64,000 bases of DNA from UBA4615 sp964399635 (GCA_964399635.1 CAYNRU010000027.1:219235-283234), one strand, 5' to 3'; counted from the first letter of the stretch, positions 1 to 11,336 are shown. The notes: generated from the letters alone by a model not told the origin. A program made the numbers and translations.

Positions 1-2
1 GC

Positions 3-1319
3 AGGCCACGCGACTGCGTCTTCCTCAGCCATCCGCAGGCAAGGGGCACGGGCGACTACGTGCACCGCGTGACCTGGCCGGGCACCCACCTGGCCCGCCA
101 TCTGCCGGTGACCGAACTCCAGACCAGCCACCCGGGCTTCGTCGCACGCAGCCTGCAGGCCGACCTGCTGATCGTCACGATGGTGGCCGACGAGGCGCTC
201 GAGCGCGTGATGGACGTCCGCGCCCGACGCGGCCTGCCGACGGTCTACGAGATCTCGGACGACTTCGCCGCCTTCCCGGCCGGCCTGCCGCTGCAGGCCT
301 TCTACGCCGACCCCCGCACCCGCGGCCTGATCGAACGGATGGCCTCCCGCGCCGACCTGCTCCAGTTCTCGAGCCATGGCCTGCTCGAGCGATACGGCCA
401 CCTCAATCCGGCCCGCGTGCTGTTCGAGAACCAGACCGCGCAGGTGCCGCCGCTGCCTCCGGTTCCAGCGGCGCGGCTGCGCCGACCGGTGATCGGCTGG
501 GGAGCGTCCTCGGGGCACCTCGACGATGCCCGCAGGCTCGCGCGATGGCTCGGCGCATGGGTCGAGCGCCGCGCGGTGCAGCCCGAGATCCGGCTGATGG
601 TGCCCGAGCCGCTGGCCGCGGTCTTCGAGCAGCAGGGCCTCACGGTGCGGCGGCATCCGACCGGCTCGTTCGACGACTACCTGGCGTTCCTGGCGGAGAT
701 CGACGTGGGCCTCGCGCTCATCGACGGGTCTGCGTTTGCGCAGTGCCGCTCGGACGGCAAGTACCTGGAGTACGCCTCGCGCGGCGTCGTCTGCATGGCC
801 AGCGCGCAGGGCGAGTACCTGCACGGCATCCGGCACGGCGAGACCGGCTGGCTGTTTGGTGACGTCGAGGGCTTGGGCCGCGCGTTGGACCTGCTGCACG
901 ACGACCCGGACGCGCGGATGGCGATGCGGCTCGCGGCCTGGCGCGACGTCTCCGAGCGGCGGACCCATGCGCGCGCCGCGCCCCTGCGCCTGGCGCGCTA
1001 CCGCGCGCTCTTCCCGGCCCAGGACGACGCCGCGCCCGACGGGCCGGCCATCGACGAGGGCCGCGCGCTGGAGAGCCTGGTCGATCCGTCCGAGGCAGAC
1101 CTGCACGAGGCGACCCGCCTGCACGCGCAGGGGATGCTCGCCCCGGCGTTGCAGGCCTACCTGCGGGTGGTCGAGCGGCACCCGGGCTTCCATCTGCCCT
1201 GGGCGCGCGCCGCGATGGTCGCGCAGGCGTTGGGGGCGGGGGCGGATGCGCACGCATTCGCACGGACCGGAGCCGCGGCGCTGGAGGCGCAACTGCAGGC
1301 GGACGACCGCGCCGCCTGA
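3..1319 (+). CDS. Glycosyltransferase, 5' end outside the window
   Basis: The frame is open to the left edge, so the gene begins outside the window; a GTG at 60 is in frame, but coherent sequence precedes it. The 438 visible residues look like a GT4-type glycosyltransferase: an N-terminal Rossmann-like half with an EISDDF motif, a second half with a nucleotide-sugar-like segment (FAQCRSDGKYLEYASRG), and a C-terminal tail of about 60 residues that resembles one or two TPR-like helical hairpins. It probably transfers a sugar to a surface polysaccharide or protein, but donor and acceptor cannot be read from sequence. The next gene is convergent, 25 bp downstream. Confidence 0.75.
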   Translation, partial: RPRDCVFLSHPQARGTGDYVHRVTWPGTHLARHLPVTELQTSHPGFVARSLQADLLIVTMVADEALERVMDVRARRGLPTVYEISDDFAAFPAGLPLQAFYADPRTRGLIERMASRADLLQFSSHGLLERYGHLNPARVLFENQTAQVPPLPPVPAARLRRPVIGWGASSGHLDDARRLARWLGAWVERRAVQPEIRLMVPEPLAAVFEQQGLTVRRHPTGSFDDYLAFLAEIDVGLALIDGSAFAQCRSDGKYLEYASRGVVCMASAQGEYLHGIRHGETGWLFGDVEGLGRALDLLHDDPDARMAMRLAAWRDVSERRTHARAAPLRLARYRALFPAQDDAAPDGPAIDEGRALESLVDPSEADLHEATRLHAQGMLAPALQAYLRVVERHPGFHLPWARAAMVAQALGAGADAHAFARTGAAALEAQLQADDRAA

Positions 1320-1344
1320 GCGGCGACCGCGGGGCCGGGGCGCG

Positions 1345-2481
1345 TCAGCCCGCGTCGAGCGGGGCGAAGAACCCGTCTACCAGCGCCGCATCCACCTCGG
1401 CGAAGCTCCCCGGCGACCACCGCGCGTCGCGCGATTTGTCGATCAGCAGCGCCCGCACGCCCTCGGGAAAGTCCGGATGCCGCTGGCACTGACGCGCCAC
1501 GACCAAATCGAGCGCGAGCACCTGCTCCAGCCCGAGCGGGCGGCAGCGGCGCATGTACTCCCAGGTGACCCGCGCCGCGGTCGGCGAGCCATCCGCCAGG
1601 TTCTGCAGCGGTCGCGCGAACCACGGCTCGGTCGCGGCGGCCTCGCGCAGGCCCGCCAGCAGCGACTCGGCGCCGTCGCGCATGCAAACGTCGCGGATGG
1701 TGTCGTGGTGCCGACGCAGCGCGCTGTCGGGAAGCGCGAGCGGCGCCTCGGCCGCGAACCCGCGGCACAGGGCGCGCAGGCGGGCGCGCTGCACGGCGGT
1801 GGCGCCGGTCCAGTCGAGTGCCGCCAGCCGCTCGAGGAAGTCCGGCTGGCGGACGTGCGCGATCGCGTGATCGGCGAGCCGCGCATACAGCGCGTCCGCC
1901 TCGTTGACCACCGCGCCGGTCAGCGCCAGCAGCAGGCCCGCCTCGCCCGGCACGCGGTTGAGGAACCAGCCTCCTCCAACGTCGGGGAACAGGCCGATGT
2001 GGATCTCGGGCATCGCGAGCTTGAGCCCTTCGGTGACGATCCGCTCGCTGCCGGCCACCGACAGGCCGACGCCACCGCCCATGTCGACGCCGTGGGCCCA
2101 GGTCACGAAGGGCTTGGGGTAGCGGTGGATCAGCGCGTCGAGCTGGTACTCGACCTCGAAGAAGGCGTCGCCATACACGAAGCGCCCGGGGCCGCCCGCG
2201 CGCACCTGTCGGATCACCTCGGCGACGTCGCCGCCGGCGCAGAAGCCCTTTGGCCCGTTGCCCGCGAGCATCACGCAGGCGATCGACTCGTCGGAGGCCC
2301 AGGCCCTGAAGCGGTCGAGCATCGACTGGCACATCGCGAGGTTCAGGGCGTTGAGCTGGCCCGGGCGGTCGAGCCGCGCGATGCCGATGCGCCGGCCCGG
2401 CGTCGCGCAATCGACGAGCTCGTAGGCCATGCCGTCGGTGGCGGGGGCAGGGGCAGGGGCGGAGGATTCGGTGGTGGTCAT
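1345..2481 (-). CDS. Enoyl-CoA hydratase/isomerase family, 3-hydroxyisobutyryl-CoA hydrolase-like
   Basis: A 378-residue crotonase-fold protein. The first oxyanion-hole motif FCAGGD is at residues 80-85, a second glycine-rich strand (GVDMGGGVGLS) at about 131-141, and the acidic residues E159 and D167 lie in a PEIHIGLFPDVGGGW segment typical of 3-hydroxyisobutyryl-CoA hydrolases rather than of enoyl-CoA hydratases. That enzyme releases 3-hydroxyisobutyrate during valine breakdown. The first 17 residues are low-complexity (Ala/Pro/Thr), so the internal Met18 is an alternative start. It lies 236 bp downstream of parC on the same strand. No other valine-pathway gene is nearby, so the substrate is inferred from family only. 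Confidence 0.8.
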   Translation of the reverse strand: MTTTESSAPAPAPATDGMAYELVDCATPGRRIGIARLDRPGQLNALNLAMCQSMLDRFRAWASDESIACVMLAGNGPKGFCAGGDVAEVIRQVRAGGPGRFVYGDAFFEVEYQLDALIHRYPKPFVTWAHGVDMGGGVGLSVAGSERIVTEGLKLAMPEIHIGLFPDVGGGWFLNRVPGEAGLLLALTGAVVNEADALYARLADHAIAHVRQPDFLERLAALDWTGATAVQRARLRALCRGFAAEAPLALPDSALRRHHDTIRDVCMRDGAESLLAGLREAAATEPWFARPLQNLADGSPTAARVTWEYMRRCRPLGLEQVLALDLVVARQCQRHPDFPEGVRALLIDKSRDARWSPGSFAEVDAALVDGFFAPLDAG

Positions 2482-2717
2482 GGCGTGCGTGGAGCGTGGT
2501 GTGCCCGAGGGTACCAGTCGTTCCCGAAGCGGCGGGCGTCGACGCGGACGGCCTCGCCGCGCCGGGGGGTCGTGGCGCGCGGGCCCTGAGCGGTCAGCGG
2601 GCGGCCCGCAATTGCTGGCGAACCCGGCCGGCCGGTGGTGCGCCCAGGACGGATCGAAACAGGGGTTGACCGGGCGCGGGCGGCGCGGGGCTTTCGCGCC
2701 GTGCCGCGAGATTCCGG

Positions 2718-5066
2718 TCAGTTGCCCGCGCGCGGCGCCACGGCCCGCGGCAGGGTCATCACCGGATCCTTCCAGCGCGGCTCGAGCACCGTACCCTTGC
2801 GGCCCCGCGTGCCGCGGTACTCGCGCAGCTCGCGCGCCGACACGGTCCGCTCCATCGGCCTGCCGGAGCGCCCCGCACCGGCGAGCACGAGCCCGTCGGC
2901 GCCGCAGACGATCGCCTGCAGCAGGGCCTCGCCATTCTGCACGTCGACCAGCATCGTGCCCCGCCCGCCGTTCTTCAGCGCCTTGACCTCCTCGAGGCCG
3001 AAGCTGAGCAGCCGAGGCCGCTCGCCGGTGCCCGCGAGGCAGGCGACCGTGCCCGGGCCCGGCCGGAACAGCGCCGGGCGCAGCGGCGCGTCGCCGTCAT
3101 CGAGCGTCAGGAACTGGCGGCCCGCCTTGTTGCGGCTCGCGAGGTCGGCGGCCTGGCAGACGAAGCCGTTGCCCTGGCGGGTGGACACCAGCACGCCGGT
3201 GTCGGCCGAGGCCGCGAACACGTGCTCGATGCGTGCGCCGGGCTCCACCTCGACCAGACTGGTGATCGGCACGCCGTCGCCGCGTGCGGAGGGCAGCCCC
3301 GAGACCGCCACCGAGTGGACGCGGCCGGTGGACGCGACGGCGTAGAGCTGGTCGGTGGTCATCGCCTCGAAGGCGCCGTAGAAGGTGTCGCCGGACTTGA
3401 AGGCGAACTGCGACCAGTCGTGGCCATGCCCCTGGCGGGCGCGGATCCAGCCCTTGGTGGAGACGATCACGGTCACCGGCTCCTCGACCACCTTGACCTC
3501 GACCACCGTGCGCGCCGCGGCCTCGATCAGGGTGCGGCGCGGATCGCCGTAGGTCTTGGCGTCGGCCTCGATCTCGCGCACCAGCTGCCGGCGCAGCGCC
3601 GACTCGCTGCCCAGCAACGCGGTCAGCTGCTCACGCTCGGTGCGCAGGCCCTTGAGCTCCTGCTCGATCTTGATCGCCTCCAGCCGCGCGAGCTGGCGCA
3701 GCCGGATCTCGAGGATGTCCTCGGCCTGGCGGTCGCTCAGGCCGAAGGCCGCGATGAGCGCGGGCTTGGGCTCGTCGGACTCGCGGATGATCCGGATCAC
3801 GTCGTCGATGCGCAGCAGCACGAGCTGCCGGCCCTCGAGGATGTGGATCCGCTCGTCGACCTTGCCCAGCCTGTGCTCGGTGCGGCGCACGACGGTCGCG
3901 ACGCGGAACTCGACCCATTCGCGAAGGATCTGCGGCAGCGACTTCTGCTGGGGCCGCCCGTCGCGCCCGATCATCACCAGGTTGACCGGCACGCCGGCCT
4001 CCAGGCTGGTGTGCGCGAGCAGGATGGAGAGCAGTTCCTGCTGGCCGATGCGCGCGGTGCGCGGCTCGAACACCATCCGTACCGGCGCCTCGCGTCCGGA
4101 CTCGTCGCGCACGGTGTCCAGCACGCCGAGCATCGTCTGCTTGAGCTGCAGCTGCTCCGGGGTCAGCGCCTTCTTGCCCAGCCTGACCTTCGGGTTGGTG
4201 ATCTCCTCGATCTCCTCGAGCACCCTGGCCGCCGACACGCCGTGCGGCAGCTCGGTGATCACCAGCTGCCACTGGCCGCGGGCGAGCTCCTCGATCGCGT
4301 GACGGGCGCGCAGCTTGACCGAGCCGCGACCGCCGGCGTAGATGTCGCGCAGCTCCTCGGACGAGGAGATCACCTGCCCGCCGCCGGGGAAATCGGGCCC
4401 GGGCATCAGCGCGAGCAGCGCCTCGATGCCGATGTTCGGGTTGCGGACCATCGCGACGGCCGCCAGCGCGACTTCGCGCAGGTTGTGCGGCGGTATCTCG
4501 GTGGCCATGCCCACCGCGATGCCGGAGGCGCCGTTGAGCAGCACCATCGGCAGGCGCGCCGGCAGCAGCGCCGGCTCCACCGTGGAGCCGTCGTAGTTGG
4601 GCACGAAGTCGACCGTGCCCTGCCCGATCTCGTCGAGCAGCAGCCGCGCGTACGGTGTCAGGCGGGCCTCGGTGTAGCGCATCGCGGCCGCGCCGTCGCC
4701 GTCGCGCGAGCCGAAGTTGCCCTGCCCGTCGATCAGCGGATAGCGCAGCGTGAAGCCCTGCGCCATCCGCACCAGCGCCTCGTAGGCGGCGGAGTCCCCG
4801 TGCGGATGGAAGCGGCCCAGCACGTCGCCCACGACGCGGGCCGACTTCACCGGCCGGGCGGTCGGCCCGAGCCCCATCTCGTTCATCGCGTACAGGATCC
4901 GTCGCTGGACCGGCTTCTGGCCGTCGGCGCCGTCGGGCAGCGCGCGGCCCTTGACGACCGACACCGCGTAGTCGAGGTAGGCGCGCTCGGCATAGCGGGC
5001 GAGCGTCAGGCTGGCGCCTTCTTCGGGCGGCGGCGTGCCGTCGAACAGGTTCTGCTGGGAATCCAT
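2718..5066 (-). CDS. parC: DNA topoisomerase IV subunit A
   Basis: A 782-residue type IIA topoisomerase A subunit that cuts and rejoins DNA during decatenation of daughter chromosomes, working as a heterotetramer with ParE. The catalytic tyrosine is Y131 (AAMRYTEARL). The quinolone-resistance region reads HPHGDSAAYEA with S92 and E96, the equivalents of E. coli Ser80 and Glu84, so this allele looks quinolone-sensitive. The length and the C-terminal beta-propeller repeats, shorter than in GyrA, favour ParC, as does linkage to parE. A lipoprotein gene lies between the two, with a 60-bp gap before parC. Start ATG at 5066, reading MDSQQNLFD. Confidence 0.95.
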   Translation of the reverse strand: MDSQQNLFDGTPPPEEGASLTLARYAERAYLDYAVSVVKGRALPDGADGQKPVQRRILYAMNEMGLGPTARPVKSARVVGDVLGRFHPHGDSAAYEALVRMAQGFTLRYPLIDGQGNFGSRDGDGAAAMRYTEARLTPYARLLLDEIGQGTVDFVPNYDGSTVEPALLPARLPMVLLNGASGIAVGMATEIPPHNLREVALAAVAMVRNPNIGIEALLALMPGPDFPGGGQVISSSEELRDIYAGGRGSVKLRARHAIEELARGQWQLVITELPHGVSAARVLEEIEEITNPKVRLGKKALTPEQLQLKQTMLGVLDTVRDESGREAPVRMVFEPRTARIGQQELLSILLAHTSLEAGVPVNLVMIGRDGRPQQKSLPQILREWVEFRVATVVRRTEHRLGKVDERIHILEGRQLVLLRIDDVIRIIRESDEPKPALIAAFGLSDRQAEDILEIRLRQLARLEAIKIEQELKGLRTEREQLTALLGSESALRRQLVREIEADAKTYGDPRRTLIEAAARTVVEVKVVEEPVTVIVSTKGWIRARQGHGHDWSQFAFKSGDTFYGAFEAMTTDQLYAVASTGRVHSVAVSGLPSARGDGVPITSLVEVEPGARIEHVFAASADTGVLVSTRQGNGFVCQAADLASRNKAGRQFLTLDDGDAPLRPALFRPGPGTVACLAGTGERPRLLSFGLEEVKALKNGGRGTMLVDVQNGEALLQAIVCGADGLVLAGAGRSGRPMERTVSARELREYRGTRGRKGTVLEPRWKDPVMTLPRAVAPRAGN

Positions 5067-5126
5067 GGAGGCCGGAAGTTGCGTAGTGGGCGACGCCCCG
5101 GATGGGGGCGCCGCCGGGGGGCCGGA

Positions 5127-5684
5127 TCAGAGCGCCGTGTAGGGCACCTGCCCGTTGAGGATCGAGGAGAAGTTGCCGTTGCGCAGCACGGTGCTGGCGA
5201 AGGTGATGCGGTTGGCGGCGAGGTCCACCGTGATGGCGCCACCGCAGGCCTGCTGCCCCACCGCGCTGACCGTGCGCACGCACTGGGTGGTGGCCTCGGC
5301 CGCCGCGATGCTCGCGCCCCAGGCGTGGAAGACCGAGAACACCACGCCGCTCACCGCGTCGTAGTTGACGGTGAAGCGATGCTGCAGGCCGCCGCCCGAG
5401 CCTTCGGCGACAACCTGGCGCAGCGTGCCCGAGACCAGGGTCGACGCGCCCGGCGAGGCGCCGGTGACGACCGCGTTGCCGGTGCTCGGGATCGCCCCGG
5501 ACACGGTCACCGACAGAACGACGTTGGTGCCGGGCGCCGTCGGCGACACCGGCCCCAGGTTGCCGGTGGAGCCCTGCCCCCCGGCCCCGCTGTCGGCGCT
5601 GCCGCAGGCGGCGAGCACTGCTGCCACGGCAGTCGCCGCGAGGGCGGCCCTCACCGGGCCATGGATCCATCCGTTGTGGCTCAT
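5127..5684 (-). CDS. Small lipoprotein encoded between parE and parC
   Basis: A 185-residue predicted lipoprotein: a short basic start (MSHNGWIHGPVR), a hydrophobic stretch and a lipobox LAAC with C27 as the lipidated cysteine. The mature part is rich in Ser, Thr, Val and Ala and appears to be mostly beta-strand; a cysteine pair is possible around the QCVRTVSAVGQQACGG segment. I recognise no domain. The start at 5684 is preceded by GGAGAA at good spacing; a longer reading frame to 5753 overlaps the parE stop and lacks such a site. It is 41 bp from parE and 60 bp from parC, so it is probably co-transcribed with them. A link to decatenation is not implied by its sequence. Confidence 0.8.
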   Translation of the reverse strand: MSHNGWIHGPVRAALAATAVAAVLAACGSADSGAGGQGSTGNLGPVSPTAPGTNVVLSVTVSGAIPSTGNAVVTGASPGASTLVSGTLRQVVAEGSGGGLQHRFTVNYDAVSGVVFSVFHAWGASIAAAEATTQCVRTVSAVGQQACGGAITVDLAANRITFASTVLRNGNFSSILNGQVPYTAL

Positions 5685-5702
5685 GCTGATTCTCCGTAGT
5701 GG

Positions 5703-5724
5703 GACGGCGCGCGCCAGGGCGCCG

Positions 5725-5726
<2 letters not shown>
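5703..5726. other. Hairpin at the parE stop, before the lipoprotein gene
   Basis: An 8-bp perfect stem (5703-5710 with 5719-5726) around an 8-nt loop overlaps the parE stop codon and ends about 20 nt before the lipoprotein start codon. There is no T-run on the minus strand, so it is not a standard intrinsic terminator. It could act as an mRNA processing or stability element that tunes expression between parE and the downstream genes. Confidence 0.5.
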
Positions 5727-7734
<2,008 letters not shown>

Positions 7735-7839
7735 GCGTGGATTATGGGGTGTTTCGGAACCGGGCCCTGTCGGAGCGGGCGGCGCACGAGCGCCATGACA
7801 CTGGATGCCCATCCAGTCATCATACCCTGGGGCAGCGAC

Positions 7840-8058
7840 TCAGCGCAGGCCGCAGAGCTGCATGAAGGCGCCGAAATCGAGCGTGAGGCTCGGGTCCAGG
7901 TAGAGCCGGAAGGTCAAGGCGAGGGCGAGCGCCAGCAGCCCCCAGCCGGCCACCCGCAGCGCCATCGGACGCAGGCCGCCGCGCCCGCGCGGGCCCTGCC
8001 CGGCTGCGGGTGCGGGTGCGAGGGGCGGCCGGGAGGCGGCCTGACGGGGCGGATCCAT
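7840..8058 (-). CDS. Small single-span membrane protein
   Basis: A 72-residue protein with a Pro/Ala/Gly-rich N-terminus, one hydrophobic helix at about residues 32-50 and a conserved-looking tail (RLYLDPSLTLDFGAFMQL). I recall similar small proteins next to other beta-proteobacterial genes but know of no function. There is no ribosome-binding site before the ATG at 8058; instead a TATGAT -10-like hexamer ends 5 nt before it, which would suit a leaderless mRNA. Met32 (7965) is an alternative start giving 41 residues. It lies upstream of parE on the same strand, 105 bp away. Confidence 0.5.
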   Translation of the reverse strand: MDPPRQAASRPPLAPAPAAGQGPRGRGGLRPMALRVAGWGLLALALALTFRLYLDPSLTLDFGAFMQLCGLR

Positions 8059-8063
8059 GCCCG

Positions 8064-8095
8064 ATCATAGCCTGCGGGCGCAGCGCCGCTACACT
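8064..8095. promoter_or_regulatory. Divergent promoter region with back-to-back -10 hexamers
   Basis: On the minus strand TATGAT (8064-8069) lies 5 nt before the ATG of the small membrane protein. On the plus strand TACACT (8090-8095) lies 28 nt before the ATG of the threonine-dehydratase-like gene. Neither has a good TTGACA at the usual distance, which is common for promoters in this window. Confidence 0.45.
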
Positions 8096-8123
8096 GGCCG
8101 ACCGTCCCCCCGCGAGCGCCCCG

Positions 8124-9110
8124 ATGAGCCTGCTGCCTACCCTCGCCGACATCGAATCGGCCGCCCGCACGGTCTACGAGGCGATGCCCCCGACGCCCCA
8201 GTACGCCTGGCCGCTGCTCTCGCGGCGCCTGGGCACCGAGACCTGGGTCAAGCACGAGAACCACACGCCCACCGGCGCCTTCAAGGTCCGCGGCGGCCTC
8301 GTCTACGTGGCGGGCCTGAAGGCCGCCGAACCGGGCTGCCCCGGCATCGTGTCGGCCACCCGGGGCAACCACGGCCAGTCGCTCGCCTTCGCGGCCCGCC
8401 GCCACGGCGTGGCGGCGACCATCGTCGTGCCGCGGGGCAACAGCCTCGAGAAGAACGCGGCGATGCGCGCGTTCGGCGCCGAGCTCCTCGAGCATGGCGA
8501 GGACTTCCAGGACGCGACCGAGCACGCCACGCGGCTCGCCCTCGAGCGGGGGCTGCACCGGGTGCCCTCCTTCCACCTCGACCTGGTGCGCGGCGTCGCG
8601 ACCGGCTGGCTGGAGTTCTTCCGCGCGGTACCCGACCTGGACGTCGTCTTCGTGCCGATCGGGCTGGGCTCCGGGCTGTGCGGCGCCATCGCCGCGCGCG
8701 AGGCGCTCGGCGCGCGCATGCGGCTGGTGGGCGTGGTCTCCGCCCACGCCCGCGCCTACGCCCTGTCGATCCCGGCGCACCGTGCGATCGCCTCGCCGGT
8801 CTCCACCCGACTCGCCGACGGCATGGCCGTGCGCGTGCCCGACGAGCGCGCGCTGGCCATCCTGTGCGCCGGCGTCGACGAGGTGGTCGAGGTGAACGAC
8901 GACGAGGTGGCGCGAGCGATGAAGGCGATGTACGTCGACACGCACAACCTCGCCGAGGGCGCCGGCGCGGCCTCGCTCGCCGCCGCGATGAAGCTCGCCC
9001 GCGAGCGGCCCGCCGCCATCGCGGGCCGGCGCCTCGGGCTGACGCTGTGCGGCGCCAACGTGGACCACGACATGTTCGCGCAGGTGCTGCGCGACACCGA
9101 GCTCGGCTGA
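8124..9110 (+). CDS. Threonine dehydratase-like PLP enzyme, single domain
   Basis: A 328-residue fold-type II pyridoxal-phosphate enzyme. The Schiff-base lysine is K54 in TGAFKVRGG, a substrate-loop motif SATRGNHGQS follows, and PIGLGSGLCG forms the glycine-rich phosphate cup. It lacks the C-terminal ACT-like domain of biosynthetic IlvA, so it is of the catabolic/serine-racemase size class and is unlikely to be feedback-inhibited by isoleucine. It probably deaminates threonine, serine or a hydroxylated amino acid to a 2-oxo acid; the exact substrate is open. The ATG at 8124 is chosen by family alignment. The neighbouring kup gene is convergent, 22 bp away. Confidence 0.8.
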   Translation: MSLLPTLADIESAARTVYEAMPPTPQYAWPLLSRRLGTETWVKHENHTPTGAFKVRGGLVYVAGLKAAEPGCPGIVSATRGNHGQSLAFAARRHGVAATIVVPRGNSLEKNAAMRAFGAELLEHGEDFQDATEHATRLALERGLHRVPSFHLDLVRGVATGWLEFFRAVPDLDVVFVPIGLGSGLCGAIAAREALGARMRLVGVVSAHARAYALSIPAHRAIASPVSTRLADGMAVRVPDERALAILCAGVDEVVEVNDDEVARAMKAMYVDTHNLAEGAGAASLAAAMKLARERPAAIAGRRLGLTLCGANVDHDMFAQVLRDTELG

Positions 9111-9131
9111 GCCCCGCCCGCCTGCCCGCCG

Positions 9132-11003
9132 CTACACCGCGACCTGGGAGCCCAGCTCGATCACGCGGTTGGGCGGCAGCCTGAAATAGCTTGCAGCGCT
9201 CGGGCTGTTCTGCATCATCCAGCCAAACAGCGAGCGCCGCCACGCGAACGGCCCGCGCTGCGACACCGACACGATCACCGGCTTGCTGGTGAAGAACGAG
9301 GTGTCGTCCATGTCGAGCGACAGGCCCTTGCGGCGGGCGAGCTTGAGCACTCGGCCGATGTCCGGGTCCTCCCGGTACCCGAAGTGCGCGACGAGGCGCT
9401 TGACCCCACTCTTGCCGTGCTGCAGCTCGACGCGCTCGTCGTCCGGCACGCGGGGCACGTCGTCGAACTCCACCGTCAGGAACACGGTCTGCTCGTGCAC
9501 AACCTTGTTGTGCTTGAGGTTGTGCAGGAAGCTGCCCGGATAGCCGCTGCGGGTGGAGCTGAAGAAGACCGCGGCGCCCGGCACGCGCGGGATGTCCGAC
9601 AGGTCGAGGTCGAGTTCGTCGCTCGAGACCCGAGGCAGCGCCTCCTTGCGCGCCCGCATGATCTCCATGCCGCGCCGCCAGGTGGTGAGCACCGTGAACA
9701 TGACCGACGCCACCATCAGCGGGAACCAGCCGCCCTCGGCGATCTTGCTGACATTCGCGGCGAAGAAGCCGACCTCGAGCGTGAGGAACAGCGCGAGCAG
9801 CGGCAGCAGCAGCTTGACGCGCCGCGCGGGCATCAGCAGCACCGTGGCGACCAGCAGCACGCTGCCGATCAGCAGGTCGCCCGACACGGCGACACCGTAG
9901 GCGGCGGCGAGGTTGCTCGAGCTGCGAAAGGTCAGCACCAGCAGCAGCACCGCGACCAGCAGCAGCCAGTTCACCACCGGGATGTAGATCTGGCCGCGCG
10001 ACGTGTCCGACGTGTACAGGACCTTCAGGCGCGGCAGGTAGTTCAGGCGCGAGGCCTGCTGCGTGACCGAGAACGCGCCCGAGATCGTGGCCTGCGAGGC
10101 GATCACCGTGGCGAGCGTCGCCAGCAGCACCAGCGGCACCAGCAGCGCGTCCGGCGCCAGCAGGAAGAAGGGGTTGCGCACCGCGCCCGGGTCGCGCAGC
10201 ACCAGCGCGGCCTGTCCGAAATAGTTCAGCATCAGGCACGGGAAGACCAGCAGGAACCATCCGTAGCGGATCGGGCGCGCGCCGAAGTGCCCGAGGTCCG
10301 CGTAGAGCGCCTCGGCGCCGGTCATCGTCAGGAACACCGCGCTCAGCGCCACGAAGGTCCAGTCTGGATGCTCGACCACGAAGCGCAGCGCGTGCCGCGG
10401 ATCCAGCGCGCCCAGGATCTCGGGCGTCTGGACGATGCTCGCCACCCCCAGCGTCGCCAGCACCCCGAACCACAGCACCATCACCGGCCCGAACAGCGCG
10501 CCGACCCGCGCCGTTCCGCTTCGTTGCAGCATGAAGAGCGCGATCAGGATCACCAGCGCGACGGGCACGACGAACGCGGCCAGCCCGGGTGCCGCGACCG
10601 TGATCCCCTCGACCGCGGACAGCACCGAGATGGCGGGCGTGATCACCGCGTCCCCGTAGAACAGCGACGCCGCGAAGATGCCGAGCACCCCGATCGACCA
10701 GGACAGGCGCGGCCGGTCGCGCGCCAGGGCGAGCACGTTGGAGAGCAGCGCGAGCACCCCGCCCTCGCCCCGGTTGTCGAAGCGCAGCATCACGACGACG
10801 TACTTGATCGACACGATCACGGTCACCGCCCAGACCATCATCGACAGGACCGGGAAGATCTTGTCGGGCGTGAGCGGCAGGCCGTGGGGCTGCGCGAACG
10901 CCTCCTTGAACGCGTAGAGCGGGCTGGTGCCGATGTCGCCGAACACCACGCCGAGCGCGGCGAGCACGAGGGGCGGCAGGCGCTGCGTGGCGGGGGCGGT
11001 CAT
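9132..11003 (-). CDS. kup: Low-affinity potassium uptake protein, Kup family
   Basis: A potassium-proton symporter of the inner membrane. The N-terminal signature VLAALGVVFGDIGTSPLYA is followed by about 12 hydrophobic helices (residues about 10-440) and a soluble C-terminal region. With the ATG at 11003 (MTAPATQRL) it is 623 residues, matching E. coli Kup (622). In-frame starts at 11045 (ATG) and 11051 (GTG) would add 14 or 16 residues; none has a clear ribosome-binding site, so the start is uncertain. It is a single-gene unit: the upstream neighbour is tRNA-Ser and the downstream neighbour is convergent. Confidence 0.9.
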   Translation of the reverse strand: MTAPATQRLPPLVLAALGVVFGDIGTSPLYAFKEAFAQPHGLPLTPDKIFPVLSMMVWAVTVIVSIKYVVVMLRFDNRGEGGVLALLSNVLALARDRPRLSWSIGVLGIFAASLFYGDAVITPAISVLSAVEGITVAAPGLAAFVVPVALVILIALFMLQRSGTARVGALFGPVMVLWFGVLATLGVASIVQTPEILGALDPRHALRFVVEHPDWTFVALSAVFLTMTGAEALYADLGHFGARPIRYGWFLLVFPCLMLNYFGQAALVLRDPGAVRNPFFLLAPDALLVPLVLLATLATVIASQATISGAFSVTQQASRLNYLPRLKVLYTSDTSRGQIYIPVVNWLLLVAVLLLVLTFRSSSNLAAAYGVAVSGDLLIGSVLLVATVLLMPARRVKLLLPLLALFLTLEVGFFAANVSKIAEGGWFPLMVASVMFTVLTTWRRGMEIMRARKEALPRVSSDELDLDLSDIPRVPGAAVFFSSTRSGYPGSFLHNLKHNKVVHEQTVFLTVEFDDVPRVPDDERVELQHGKSGVKRLVAHFGYREDPDIGRVLKLARRKGLSLDMDDTSFFTSKPVIVSVSQRGPFAWRRSLFGWMMQNSPSAASYFRLPPNRVIELGSQVAV

Positions 11004-11201
11004 CGGGCGCGGCCCGGACGTGGGGCCAGCCGCTGCGGCAGGCATGCGCACGCAGGCGGCGGCAGGCCGTCAGTGAGCGGGGGCAAGGGAGCGTGGGGTC
11101 AAGAGCAGGAGGCCACCGGGGGGTCGCCTCAAGGGCGCTGATCACCGATCGGACCGATTCTACCGCGGTGCAACAAGACGGTACCAGCGGTACAGGAATG
11201 C

Positions 11202-11292
11202 TGGCGGAGGGACGGGGATTCGAACCCCGGAAGGGCTGTTAACCCTTACACGCTTTCCAGGCGTGCGACTTCAACCGCTCATCCATCCCTCC
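11202..11292 (-). tRNA. tRNA-Ser(GGA)
   Basis: Read on the minus strand it folds as a class II tRNA. The acceptor stem pairs GGAGGGA with TCCCTCC, the anticodon stem is CACGC/GCGTG around the loop CTGGAAA (anticodon GGA, reading UCC and UCU), the long variable arm is typical of tRNA-Ser, and the T-arm is CGGGG-TTCGAAT-CCCCG. The discriminator is G and the CCA end is encoded (rc of 11202-11204). I see no integrated element beside it. Confidence 0.95.
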
Positions 11293-11336
11293 GAAGCCGA
11301 CGATTGTATCGCAGCCGCCGACGCCGGCCGAGGGGC

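Noticed and set aside
3222..5699. An 825-codon plus-strand open frame opposite parC and the lipoprotein
   Set aside because: It is antisense to parC and has the His/Arg/Asp/Gly-rich composition expected from GC-rich shadow frames. The same holds for other long antisense frames in the window, for example 9384-11141, 14886-16949 and 60840-62993.
11202..11292. tRNA-Ser as an integration site for a genomic island
   Set aside because: There is no integrase, no direct repeat of the tRNA 3' end and no shift in composition on either side; the neighbours are kup and the symporter operon.
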